DNA of 49,385 nt from Acidithiobacillus_B sp049965315 (lineage in GTDB: Bacteria > Pseudomonadota > Gammaproteobacteria > Acidithiobacillales > Acidithiobacillaceae), in the NCBI RefSeq assembly GCF_049965315.1, contig NZ_JBMFWL010000011.1, forward strand, positions 1 to 49,385, written 5' to 3'. The number at the start of each line of letters is the position of its first letter. Within the stretch, counting starts at the first letter, position 1. The position numbers and the translations under genes were made by a program. Shown here piece after piece: positions 41,580-49,385 of the stretch. Below the pieces are notes generated by a model. It saw nothing but the letters and a program-made list of their open reading frames with translations. It searched no databases and was not told the origin of the DNA.

Positions 41580-43601
41580 TCAGCCGCCGGCCAAGACTTC
41601 CACCCCGAGCAGTTGCCGCTCCAGACCCTTGATCTGGTCGCGTACCCGGGCGGCCTGTTCGAACTCCAGATTGCGCGCGTGCCGATACATGCTTTCCTCC
41701 AATTCCTTGATCCGCTTGCCCAGCGCCTTTGGGTCTCCGGGCTGGCCATAGGATTGCGCCGCCGGTTCGGCGGCACGGGCGGCTAGGGGGGCGTTGCGCC
41801 GATAGACGCCATCGATGAGATCCGCCACCGGCTTGACGATGCCCTTGGGGGTAATGCCGTGGGCGAGGTTGAAGGCCACCTGCTTTTGCCGCCGCCGCGC
41901 CGTCTCGCCCATGGCCCGCTCCATGGAGCCGGTGACGGTATCGGCATAGAGGATGGCCCGGCCGTGGAGATTGCGGGCGGCGCGGCCGATGGTCTGCACC
42001 AGGGAACGCTCGGAACGGAGAAAGCCTTCCTTGTCGGCATCGAGGATGGCCACCAGGGCCACCTCGGGCATATCCAGGCCCTCGCGCAGCAGATTGATGC
42101 CGATGAGGACATCAAAGACCCCGGCGCGCAGGTCGCGGATGATCTCCACCCGCTCCACGGTCTCGATGTCCGAATGCAGATAGCGGCACTTGATGCCCAG
42201 TTCGTGCAGATAATCGGCAAGATCTTCGGACATGCGCTTGGTCAGGGTCGTCACCAGCACCCGCCAGCCGGCGGCCACCACCACATGGATCTCGCCCACC
42301 AGGTCATCCACCTGACCGCTGGCCGGCCGCACCTCCACTTCGGGATCCACCAGACCCGTGGGCCGCACCACCTGCTCTACCACTTGTCCCGAGCGTTGCA
42401 GCTCGTAAGGGCCGGGGGTGGCGGAAATGAAGATGGTCTGGGGCATGAGAGACTCGAACTCGCTGAACATCAGGGGCCGGTTGTCCAGGGCCGAGGGCAG
42501 GCGGAAACCGTATTCCACCAGGGTCTCCTTGCGCGAGCGGTCGCCCTTGTACATGCCCCCGATCTGGGGCACTGTGACGTGGGACTCGTCGATGAAAAGC
42601 AGCGCCCCGTCAGGCAGGTAGTCCATCAGGGTGGGGGGCGGCTCGCCGGCGGCCCGGCCCGAAAGATAACGGGAATAGTTTTCGATGCCCGAGCAATAGC
42701 CCAGTTCGGCCATCATTTCCAGATCGAAGCGCGCGCGCTGTTCCAATCGCTGCGCCTCCACCAGCTTGTGCTGTTGACGGAGGAACGCCAAGCGTTCGCG
42801 CAACTCGTCCTTGATGGCCTCCAGGGCACCCAGAATGGTCGCCCGCGGCGTTACATAATGACTCTTGGGAAAGACCGTGTAGCGCGGCAGGCGGGTGAGG
42901 ATTTTGCCCGTGAGGGGATCAAAAAGGGAGACGCGCTCGATTTCATCGCCGAAGAGTTCCACCCGCACCGCCTCGTCCTCGCTCTCCGCCGGCCAGATGT
43001 CGATGACATCGCCATGCACGCGAAAGGTGCCGCGCTTGAGCTCCACGGGGTTGCGGGCATACTGCATGTCGGCCAGGCGATGGAGGATGGCGCGCTGATC
43101 CATGCTGTCCCCTTCGCGCAGGTGCAGGATCATGCCATGGTAGGCGGCGGGATCGCCCAATCCATAGATGGCCGAGACGGTGGCCACGATGATGACGTCC
43201 GGCCGTTCCAGCAGGGCCTTGGTGGCCGACAGGCGCATCTGCTCGATATGGTCATTGATGGAGGCGTCCTTCTCGATAAAGGTATCGGAGGACGGCACAT
43301 AGGCCTCGGGCTGATAATAATCGTAATAGCTGACGAAGTACTCCACGGCGTTGCCGGGGAAAAAGGCGCGCAACTCGGCGTAGAGTTGCGCCGCCAGGGT
43401 CTTGTTGGGGGCCATGACAATGGCCGGGCGCTGGGTTGCGGCAATGATGTTCGCCATGGTGAAGGTTTTCCCGGAACCGGTGACGCCGAGCAAGGTCTGA
43501 TAGACCTCACCGGCCAGCAAACCGGCCGTCAGCAGACGAATGGCCTCGGGCTGATCACCCTGGGGGGAAAATTGGCTCTTGAGTTCGAAGCGCTTTTGCA
43601 T
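41580..43601 (-). CDS. uvrB: Excinuclease ABC subunit UvrB
   Basis: UvrB (673 residues) is the damage-verifying helicase-like subunit. Walker A GVTGSGKTFTMANII lies near residue 40, the beta-hairpin region has FVSYYDYYQPEAYVP, LLFIDESHVTVPQIGGM is the Walker B region, RPTGLVDPEVEVRPA and LREGLDMPEVALVAILDAD are in helicase domain 2, and the C-terminal UVR domain (LEESMYRHARNLEFEQAARV) binds UvrC. Full length. Divergent from the aminotransferase. Confidence 0.98.
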   Translation of the reverse strand: MQKRFELKSQFSPQGDQPEAIRLLTAGLLAGEVYQTLLGVTGSGKTFTMANIIAATQRPAIVMAPNKTLAAQLYAELRAFFPGNAVEYFVSYYDYYQPEAYVPSSDTFIEKDASINDHIEQMRLSATKALLERPDVIIVATVSAIYGLGDPAAYHGMILHLREGDSMDQRAILHRLADMQYARNPVELKRGTFRVHGDVIDIWPAESEDEAVRVELFGDEIERVSLFDPLTGKILTRLPRYTVFPKSHYVTPRATILGALEAIKDELRERLAFLRQQHKLVEAQRLEQRARFDLEMMAELGYCSGIENYSRYLSGRAAGEPPPTLMDYLPDGALLFIDESHVTVPQIGGMYKGDRSRKETLVEYGFRLPSALDNRPLMFSEFESLMPQTIFISATPGPYELQRSGQVVEQVVRPTGLVDPEVEVRPASGQVDDLVGEIHVVVAAGWRVLVTTLTKRMSEDLADYLHELGIKCRYLHSDIETVERVEIIRDLRAGVFDVLIGINLLREGLDMPEVALVAILDADKEGFLRSERSLVQTIGRAARNLHGRAILYADTVTGSMERAMGETARRRQKQVAFNLAHGITPKGIVKPVADLIDGVYRRNAPLAARAAEPAAQSYGQPGDPKALGKRIKELEESMYRHARNLEFEQAARVRDQIKGLERQLLGVEVLAGG

Positions 43602-43669
43602 ATCATCTTGCCCTTTGCGTGCCGAAACGGTTCGGCCCGTCTGACCTCGCCCATTTGGAGTCGAAAATA

Positions 43670-44857
43670 GTGGACATCCGCCTTTCCCGCCGCGTCAATG
43701 CCGTGCGCCCCTCTCCCACCCTGGCGGTTGCCGCCCGTGCGCAGCAGTTGCGGCGGGAAGGCAAGGACATCGTCAGCCTGGGCGCCGGCGAACCGGACTT
43801 CGATACTCCCGAATATATCAAAGAAGCGGCCATTGCGGCCATCCACCAGGGCTTCACCAAATACACGGCCGTTGGCGGTACCCCCGAACTAAAGGCTGCC
43901 ATCATCCACAAATTCCAGGGCGACAACGGCCTGAGCTACCGCCCCGACGAGATCCTCGTCTCCGTGGGCGGCAAGCAGAGTTTTTTCAACCTTTGCCAGG
44001 CCCTCCTGGATGCGGGGGACGAGGTCATCATCCCGGCACCCTACTGGGTGTCCTACCCGGACATGGTGCTGCTGGCCGAAGGCCGGCCGGTGATCCTCCC
44101 CACCGATGCCACGCAGCACTTCAAGATCACGCCGGAACAACTGGCGGCCGCCATCACCTCCGCCACCCGGCTGTTGGTGCTCAACAGTCCTTCCAACCCC
44201 TCCGGCGTAGCCTACAGCCGGGACGAACTGGCCGCCCTGGGCGAAGTCCTGCGCCACCATCCGCAAGTGCTCATCGCCAGCGACGATATGTACGAGAAGA
44301 TCCGCTTCCATGACGAGGCCTTCGTCAATATCGCCAATGCCTGTCCGGACCTGACATCCCGTTGCATCGTCATGAACGGCGTTTCCAAGGCCTATGCCAT
44401 GACCGGCTGGCGCATCGGCTACTGCGGCGGCCCCCGGGCACTCATCGCCGCCATGACCACGGTGCAATCCCAAAGCACCTCCAACCCCACCTCCATCGCC
44501 CAAGTGGCCGCCCAAGTGGCCCTGGAGGGGGGCGACAGCGCCATCCACCCCATGGTCCACGCCTTCCGCCGCCGCCACGACTACGTCTATGGCCGCCTGC
44601 ACGCCCTGCCGGGGGTGCAGATACTCCCATCTGATGGGACCTTTTACAGCTTTCCGGGCTTTCAGGGGGTCATGGCCGCCAAGGGTCTGTCGGACGATGT
44701 CGCCGTGGCCGATGCATTGCTGGAGGCCGGGGTGGCAGTGGTGCCGGGATCGGCCTTCGGCAGCCCCGGCCATATCCGCCTGTCCTTCGCCACCAGCGAC
44801 GACAACCTGCGCCTGGCCCTGGATCGCATCGCGGCCTTTGTCCATGGGGCATCCTGA
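43670..44857 (+). CDS. Class I pyridoxal-phosphate aminotransferase, aspartate type
   Basis: This 395-residue enzyme belongs to the bacterial aspartate aminotransferase subgroup (AspC/AAT-I gamma). SLGAGEPDFDTPEYI, GGTPELKAAI, VLNSPSNPSG and the cofactor lysine in SKAYAMTGWRIGY are visible, as are the C-terminal GSAFGSPGHIRLSFA with the substrate-binding arginine. It likely makes aspartate or prephenate-derived arogenate; the exact substrate cannot be read. The start is probably GTG at 43670 after TTGGAG; GTG at 43619 is less likely. It converges with purT, 12 bases apart. Confidence 0.93.
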   Translation: MDIRLSRRVNAVRPSPTLAVAARAQQLRREGKDIVSLGAGEPDFDTPEYIKEAAIAAIHQGFTKYTAVGGTPELKAAIIHKFQGDNGLSYRPDEILVSVGGKQSFFNLCQALLDAGDEVIIPAPYWVSYPDMVLLAEGRPVILPTDATQHFKITPEQLAAAITSATRLLVLNSPSNPSGVAYSRDELAALGEVLRHHPQVLIASDDMYEKIRFHDEAFVNIANACPDLTSRCIVMNGVSKAYAMTGWRIGYCGGPRALIAAMTTVQSQSTSNPTSIAQVAAQVALEGGDSAIHPMVHAFRRRHDYVYGRLHALPGVQILPSDGTFYSFPGFQGVMAAKGLSDDVAVADALLEAGVAVVPGSAFGSPGHIRLSFATSDDNLRLALDRIAAFVHGAS

Positions 44858-44869
44858 CGCCCCGGAAGC

Positions 44870-46054
44870 TCACGGCGCCGGCATGGCCCTGACCAGGGCA
44901 GCGGCCGCCTGTGCCCGCTCGCGGGCGGTGTCGGTATCGGGCGCCGTGGCCAGGGCCACCCCCAGACGGCGCAGCTTCAGGGCCTGCGGCTTGCCGAACA
45001 GGCGCAAGTCCGCTTCGGGCACGCTCAAGGCCTCCGTCACACCCGTATAAACGGGGCCCCAGCCCAGCCCCTTGGCCCGGATCACCGCCGAGGCGGCCGG
45101 CTGACGGAAACCGGGGCGGACCGGCAGGCCGAGGATGGCGCGCAAATGCAGGTCGAACTCGCTCTGCGCCTGACTCGCCAGGGTAACGAGGCCGGTGTCG
45201 TGGGGGCGCGGCGAGAGCTCGCTGAAGATCACCTGCTCTCCCCGCACGAAAAATTCCACGCCGAAGATCCCCTGGCCGCCGAGATTGTCCGTGACCACTT
45301 GCGCCATTTCCTGGGCCGCCGCCAGCGCCGCGTCGGACAAGGCCTGGGGCTGCCAGGACTCCACGTAATCCCCCGCCTCCTGGCGATGGCCGATGGGCTC
45401 GCAAAAAACCGTGCCGAAGGCGCTGCGCACCGTGAGCAGGGTGATCTCGAAATCAAAATCCACAAAGCCCTCGACAATCACTCGCCCGGCCCCCACGCGC
45501 CCGCCCGACTGCGCCTCCTGCCAGGCCAAGCTTAACTCCGCCGGCGTCCGCACGACGGACTGGCCCTTGCCGCTGGAGGACATCACCGGCTTGACCACGC
45601 AGGGGAAACCCAGGGCAGCGGCCGCCGCCTCCAGTTCCGCCAGGGATCCGGCAAAGCGATAGGGGGAGGTGGGCAAACCCAGATCCTCGGCAGCCAGGCG
45701 GCGGATGCCCTCGCGGTCCATGGTGAGCTGCACCGCCCGCGCCGAAGGCACCACCGTCGCCAGCCCCCGGGCCTCGATCTCCGCCAGGGCGCCGGTGGCA
45801 ATGGCCTCGATCTCCGGCACCACGTAATGCGGCTGCTCCCGCGCCACCAGGGCGAGGATGGCCGTCGGATCGGTCATGTCGATGACATGGGCGCGGTGGG
45901 CCACCTGCATGGCCGGGGCGTCGGCATAGCGATCCACGGCGATGGTCTCCACCCCCAGGCGCTGGGCGGCGATGAGGAGCTCCTTGCCCAACTCTCCCGA
46001 GCCGAGCAACAAGAGGCGGGTGGCGTGCGCCGAGAGGGGGGTGCCGATCTTCAT
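44870..46054 (-). CDS. purT: Formate-dependent phosphoribosylglycinamide formyltransferase
   Basis: PurT (394 residues) is an ATP-grasp enzyme that formylates GAR with formate and ATP in purine synthesis. LLLLGSGELGKELLIAAQRL, VVPEIEAIATGAL, PCVVKPVMSSSGKGQSV and FGVEFFVRGEQVIFSELSPR are its motifs. ATG at 46054 follows AAGGAGCATCC. Length is typical. Divergent from gnd by 109 bases. Confidence 0.97.
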   Translation of the reverse strand: MKIGTPLSAHATRLLLLGSGELGKELLIAAQRLGVETIAVDRYADAPAMQVAHRAHVIDMTDPTAILALVAREQPHYVVPEIEAIATGALAEIEARGLATVVPSARAVQLTMDREGIRRLAAEDLGLPTSPYRFAGSLAELEAAAAALGFPCVVKPVMSSSGKGQSVVRTPAELSLAWQEAQSGGRVGAGRVIVEGFVDFDFEITLLTVRSAFGTVFCEPIGHRQEAGDYVESWQPQALSDAALAAAQEMAQVVTDNLGGQGIFGVEFFVRGEQVIFSELSPRPHDTGLVTLASQAQSEFDLHLRAILGLPVRPGFRQPAASAVIRAKGLGWGPVYTGVTEALSVPEADLRLFGKPQALKLRRLGVALATAPDTDTARERAQAAAALVRAMPAP

Positions 46055-46163
46055 GGATGCTCCTTGGCAATTGCGCTCTATAATGAAAAGATGGCCGGAT
46101 AGTGATGGCCCAATTCGGATGATACGTTTCTTGAGGTATGACGGCGAGAGCCGGGGAGACTCC

Positions 46164-47081
46164 ATGAAAAACGCCATTGGCATGGTGGGCTTGGGGCGCA
46201 TGGGCGCCAACATGGCACGGCGCCTGCATCAGGGCGGCGCCCGGGTGGTGGTCTACAATCGCCATGGGGACAAGGCCGAGGCCTTGGCCCGGGAAAACGG
46301 CATGGTGGCGGCCGGGACCCTGGAGGCATTGGTCGCGGCCCTTCCCTTCCCCCGGGTCCTATGGCTCATGCTCCCCGCCGGCGACGCCACCCAGAGCCAC
46401 GTCGATGCCTTGGTTCCGCTGCTGTCCGCCGGCGATGTCCTGGTCAACGGCGCCAACGCGCAATACGAGACTTCCATAGCCCAGGCCGCCAGCGTCGAGC
46501 AGGCGGGGGTGCATTACGTGGATGCGGGGGTTTCCGGCGGCGTCTGGGGCTTGCAGGAAGGCTACGCCTTGATGGTCGGCGGCAGCCGGGAGGCGGTGGC
46601 GGCAGTGGCGCCTTTTCTGCAGATCCTCGCCCCCGCCCCCGACCAGGGCTGGCTGCACTGCGGCCCCGTGGGCAGCGGTCATTTCGTCAAGATGGTCCAC
46701 AACGGCATCGAGTACGGCATGATGCAGGCCCTGGCGGAGGGGTTCGCCATTCTCAGGGGCAAGGAGGCCTTCCACCTGGACCTCGCCCAGGTCGCCGAGA
46801 TGTGGCGCCATGGCAGCGTGGTGCGCTCCTGGCTGCTGGACCTCAGCGCCGATTTCCTCAAAAAGGACCAGACCCTGGACAGCATCGCCCCCGTGGTGGC
46901 CGACTCCGGCGAGGGCCTGTGGACGGCCCAGGCCGCCCTGGACCTCAAGATCCCGGCGCCGGTCATCACCCTCGCCCTGCAGATGCGCTGGGCCAGCCAG
47001 GGCCACACTGACTACGCCGCCAAGATGCTGGCCATGATGCGCAACGAGTTCGGCGGCCATGCCGTGCAGAAGGAGGCCTGA
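46164..47081 (+). CDS. gnd: 6-phosphogluconate dehydrogenase, decarboxylating (short form)
   Basis: This 305-residue enzyme is the short (YqeC-type) 6-phosphogluconate dehydrogenase that gives ribulose 5-phosphate. The N-terminal nucleotide fold is IGMVGLGRMGANMARRL; DAGVSGGVWGLQEGYALMVG and the catalytic GPVGSGHFVKMVHNGIEYG are visible. GGGGAGACTCC precedes the ATG at 46164. Its stop abuts the zwf start with no gap, so both are made together. Confidence 0.95.
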   Translation: MKNAIGMVGLGRMGANMARRLHQGGARVVVYNRHGDKAEALARENGMVAAGTLEALVAALPFPRVLWLMLPAGDATQSHVDALVPLLSAGDVLVNGANAQYETSIAQAASVEQAGVHYVDAGVSGGVWGLQEGYALMVGGSREAVAAVAPFLQILAPAPDQGWLHCGPVGSGHFVKMVHNGIEYGMMQALAEGFAILRGKEAFHLDLAQVAEMWRHGSVVRSWLLDLSADFLKKDQTLDSIAPVVADSGEGLWTAQAALDLKIPAPVITLALQMRWASQGHTDYAAKMLAMMRNEFGGHAVQKEA

Positions 47082-48548
47082 ATGCCGGCCTGCAATTGCC
47101 AGTTCGTCATCTTTGGCGCCACCGGCGACCTCGCCAGCAAAAAGCTCCTCCCCGCCCTCTATCACCTGCAGTGCGCCGGCCGCATGCCCGAGGCCATGCG
47201 CATCTTCGCCTTTGGCCGCCGCCCCTGGGACGACGCCGCCTGGCAGGCGTTTTTGCGCGCAGAGCTGGAAAGCCATGCCTCCGGCTTCCATCCCGAGCAC
47301 TTCGACGCCTTCTGCCAGCATTTCCAGTACGTGCAGGGCGAACTGCACGATCCCGAATCCTATGGGAAACTCTCCGCATTGCTCACCCGCGAAGGGGCCG
47401 AGCGGCCCGACGACACCACCTTTTATCTCGCCATCCGCCCGGGCGAATTCGTCCCCGTCGTCCAGCAACTCTCCGCTGCGGGTTTCAACCGCGACTCGGG
47501 CAGTCACCGCATCGTCATCGAAAAGCCCTTCGGGGACGACCTCGAAAGCGCCATTCAGCTCAATGAGCAACTCCATCGCCATTTCAACGAAGACCAGATC
47601 TACCGCATCGACCACTATCTGGGCAAGGAAATCGTCCAGAACCTCATCGTCTTCCGCTTTGCCAACCTGCCCATCGAATCGGTGTGGAACCGCAATTACA
47701 TCGACCACGTGCAGATCACTGTCGCCGAGGACTTCGGCATCGAGAACCGCGCCGGTTACTATGATCAGGCCGGCGCCCTGCGCGACATGCTGCAGAACCA
47801 CCTCATGCAGATCCTCACCCTGGTAGCCATGGAACCGCCTCCCTCCCTGGAGGCCGACGCCCTGCGCGACGAAAAGGTGAAGGTCCTGCGCTCCATCCGC
47901 CCCATCCCCAAGACCGCCATCCATGCCTACGCCATGCGCGCCCAATATGGACCGGGCCAGATCAACGGCAAGCATGTGCCGGGCTATCAGAACGAACCGG
48001 GAGTGGAGGCCAACTCCGTCACGGAAACCTATGTCGCCGCCAAGTTCTACATCGACAACTGGCGCTGGCGCGGCGTGCCCTTTTATTTGCGCACCGGCAA
48101 ACGCCTGGCCGCCAAGACCTCCAGCGTCGCCATCCGCTTCCGCCATACCCCCCAGCAACTCTTTCGCGAAACCAGCATCGAGCACATCGAGCCCAACTGG
48201 ATCCTCCTTTCGCTACAGCCAGAAAGCCTGAAGATCGAGATCTACGTCAAGGAACCGGGCCTGGAAATGCGCATCCGCCCCATCCAGCTCAACGCCTCCT
48301 ACCGCCGCGACGGAGAAAAGGAGCTGGACGCCTACGAGGCCCTGCTCCTGGACGTCATGCAGGGGGATCGCGCGCTCTTCATCCGCTTTGACGAGGTGGA
48401 ATGGGCGTGGCGGGCCGTGGACCCCATCCTCAAGGCCTGGAGCCGCGAGACCGACTATATCAGCACCTACCCCGCCGGCAGTTGGGGCCCCGAGGAGGCC
48501 AGCCGCATCATGGACCAGGAAGATCAATACTGGCGCAGCGTTTTTTGA
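47082..48548 (+). CDS. zwf: Glucose-6-phosphate 1-dehydrogenase
   Basis: G6PDH (488 residues) oxidises glucose 6-phosphate. The N-terminal coenzyme site is FVIFGATGDLASKKLLPALY; the catalytic signature is YRIDHYLGKEIVQN, and VIEKPFGDDLESA precedes it. NYIDHVQITVAEDFGIENRAGYY and the substrate loop GVPFYLRTGKRLA confirm it. It starts directly after the gnd stop with GGAGG inside gnd. No 6-phosphogluconolactonase gene is adjacent; the next gene is an interrupted regulator. Confidence 0.97.
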   Translation: MPACNCQFVIFGATGDLASKKLLPALYHLQCAGRMPEAMRIFAFGRRPWDDAAWQAFLRAELESHASGFHPEHFDAFCQHFQYVQGELHDPESYGKLSALLTREGAERPDDTTFYLAIRPGEFVPVVQQLSAAGFNRDSGSHRIVIEKPFGDDLESAIQLNEQLHRHFNEDQIYRIDHYLGKEIVQNLIVFRFANLPIESVWNRNYIDHVQITVAEDFGIENRAGYYDQAGALRDMLQNHLMQILTLVAMEPPPSLEADALRDEKVKVLRSIRPIPKTAIHAYAMRAQYGPGQINGKHVPGYQNEPGVEANSVTETYVAAKFYIDNWRWRGVPFYLRTGKRLAAKTSSVAIRFRHTPQQLFRETSIEHIEPNWILLSLQPESLKIEIYVKEPGLEMRIRPIQLNASYRRDGEKELDAYEALLLDVMQGDRALFIRFDEVEWAWRAVDPILKAWSRETDYISTYPAGSWGPEEASRIMDQEDQYWRSVF

Positions 48549-48912
48549 CCGGGCAAGAGGGTGGCCAGAAATGCCTTTGCCCTTTGGGAGGGCTTGCTGT
48601 CCCCCCTCACAGACAATAGTTATCTGCTATAAAACAATATGTTATAGATTTCATTGGAAAAAGCGTAGCCCGGCGTCGACAGCCATCGCTTCTTCCTAGC
48701 GGATCCTGCACCCAAGGGAGAGGCAGCATCGGCAGGCAGAAAGTACCCGCAGCGGGGACGGGGATCCCCACCAGAACCTTTCCCCACCGGCTTCCAGCAG
48801 CAGTTCGGGGGATTTCCCGCAGCGCCGCTCGAGGCCGGTTTTCCCGAATCAGATCCATAGTGGCATATTAATTGCTTTGATTGCTCCAATGAATCTCGAT
48901 GAGGAGCAAATC
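48549..48912. other. AT-rich gap between zwf and the interrupted ArsR gene
   Basis: No gene is visible in these 364 bases. A weak hairpin, GCCCT-TTGGG-AGGGC at 48579-48593, follows zwf without a T-run. Around 48610-48660 the DNA becomes AT-rich with an imperfect palindrome. ATATTAATTGCTTTGATTG before the ArsR start could be its promoter. Confidence 0.5.
48627..48647. promoter_or_regulatory. AT-rich imperfect palindrome
   Basis: CTATAA and TTATAG bracket a nine-base centre; seven of nine position pairs over 21 bases are complementary. It sits 266 bases before the ArsR-type gene. ArsR-family repressors bind such dyads, but the distance is large and the link is only suggestive. Confidence 0.25.
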
Positions 48913-49029
48913 ATGCCAAGACTTCCCCTTTGCGAAACCGACATCATCCAGTTGTCCGACGCCATCAAGGCCATGGCCCATCCCTTACGCTACAAAATGG
49001 TATGCCTGCTCGGCAACGGTGAAATGAGG
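48913..49029 (+). pseudogene. ArsR-family regulator, N-terminal fragment cut by IS30 element
   Basis: ATG at 48913 follows GAGGAG. The first 38 residues are typical of ArsR-family winged-helix regulators: LCETDIIQLSDAIKAMAHPL, then RYKMVCLLGNGEM. After GEM the sequence abruptly loses character and ends at a stop in the IS leader, just where the recognition helices should follow. The DNA-binding domain is therefore missing. The right half should lie beyond the window, after the insertion. Its target was probably nearby, but cannot be named. Confidence 0.75.
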
Positions 49030-49385
49030 GCGCGCTCCAGAATGAACTGCAACACCTATGGTCCAAAGGGACCGGAGGTGATAAATGAGCAAGCATTACA
49101 ATCAGTTGAGTGTCGATGAGAGAAATCAGATGCAGAGAGGGCTGAATGCCGGGCAGAGCCTGAGAGCCTTGGCCCGGAGCATGAATCGCAGTCCTGGCAC
49201 CTTGAGTAGGGAATGCTGTCGTGGTGGCTCAAGGCACAGCTACGATGCGGTCCGTGGTCGGGATTGGGCGCAGACGCAACGTCGGCGTGGCCCGTGCAAG
49301 CTACTGCCTGGAAACCCCTTGACGGAGCAGGTGCATGCGCTGATTCTGGAACGTACCTGGTCACCAGAGCAGATTGCCGGGAGGC
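49030..49385 (+). mobile_element. IS30-family insertion sequence, left part
   Basis: The element begins about 49030, where the ArsR coding sequence breaks. AACTGCAACACCTATGG in its left end resembles the terminal region of IS30 (CAACGCAACAGTTATG), a match by eye. The transposase starts at 49085. The right end is outside the window, so the inverted repeat and target duplication cannot be checked. Confidence 0.7.
49085..49385 (+). CDS. IS30 family transposase, N-terminal part (runs off the window)
   Basis: The ATG at 49085 follows a near-perfect ribosome binding site (GGAGGTGATAA). The frame is open to the window end, giving 100 codons. The N-terminal HTH of IS30 transposases is clear: YNQLSVDERNQMQRGLNAGQ, then LRALARSMNRSPGTLSREC. 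Later LILERTWSPEQIAGR is the second conserved block. The DDE catalytic core lies beyond the window. Base use is less GC-rich than its neighbours, as expected for a mobile gene. Confidence 0.9.
   Translation, partial: MSKHYNQLSVDERNQMQRGLNAGQSLRALARSMNRSPGTLSRECCRGGSRHSYDAVRGRDWAQTQRRRGPCKLLPGNPLTEQVHALILERTWSPEQIAGR

Noticed and set aside
46359..48185. 608-codon minus-strand ORF opposite gnd and zwf
   Set aside because: Shadow of two confirmed dehydrogenase genes; no motif of its own.
48607..48889. Two overlapping minus-strand ORFs of 83 and 89 codons in the zwf-arsR gap
   Set aside because: No ribosome binding site, Arg/Pro/Gly-rich composition and no recognisable motif; they run through the AT-rich regulatory patch.
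1..49385. CRISPR arrays, toxin-antitoxin pairs or phage defence genes
   Set aside because: No regularly spaced repeats and no such gene families were recognised anywhere in the window.

Overview
The window is a GC-rich (roughly 60 percent or more) chromosomal segment of a proteobacterium. Gene orders are close to those of gammaproteobacteria and acidithiobacilli (recA-recX-alaS, pyrG-kdsA-eno-ftsB, uvrC-pgsA-tRNA-Gly-tRNA-Cys, thiL-pgpA-pncC). I suspect an Acidithiobacillus-like chemolithotroph, but that is an inference from gene content and composition; no 16S or energy-metabolism gene is present to prove it. Most genes are housekeeping genes in tight operons with 4-base ATGA overlaps.

Layout. 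1-655: no convincing intact gene. 656-7475: a PEBP-like secreted protein, DNA polymerase X (minus), the three-gene AmmeMemoRadiSam operon (MEMO1-like, AMMECR1-like, radical SAM), a PHP phosphoesterase and an unknown protein. 7535-16880: a DEDDh exonuclease, then the full Kdp potassium system: kdpFABC leftward and kdpDE rightward from one regulatory gap, with a tiny membrane ORF heading each arm. 17010-22700: tRNA-Leu(TAA), a 5.4-kb insertion, tRNA-Cys and tRNA-Gly. 22714-28839: pgsA, uvrC, a DUF971 protein, efp, a HbpS-like protein, an ADP-ribosylglycohydrolase, yccF and ftsB. 28875-41578: eno, kdsA, pyrG, alaS, recX, recA, pncC, pgpA, thiL and gluQ, with small exported proteins between them. 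41580-48548: uvrB, an aspartate-type aminotransferase, purT, gnd and zwf. 48549-49385: an ArsR-type regulator cut off by an IS30-family insertion sequence that runs off the window.

The strongest unusual signal is at 17.1-22.5 kb. E. coli has uvrC-pgsA-glyW-cysT-leuZ. Here the same genes lie in the same order and strand, but tRNA-Cys and tRNA-Leu(TAA) are 5.4 kb apart. A 21-bp copy (19 identical) of the tRNA-Cys 3' end, including CCA, lies 15 bp before tRNA-Leu in direct orientation. This is the pattern left by integration into a tRNA gene. No integrase is visible. The cargo is a cell-wall module: a serine hydrolase fused to a NamZ-type exo-muramidase, a DUF4015 glycoside-hydrolase-like protein, an outer-membrane-type protein and gene fragments.

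Other points of interest are the AmmeMemoRadiSam operon, whose function in bacteria is unsettled, the two kdp-associated microproteins, competing hairpins in the recA leader, and a PncC with an unexplained N-terminal half. Several genes share pathways: PgsA and PgpA (phosphatidylglycerol), UvrC, UvrB and RecA (DNA repair), Gnd and Zwf (oxidative pentose phosphate pathway).
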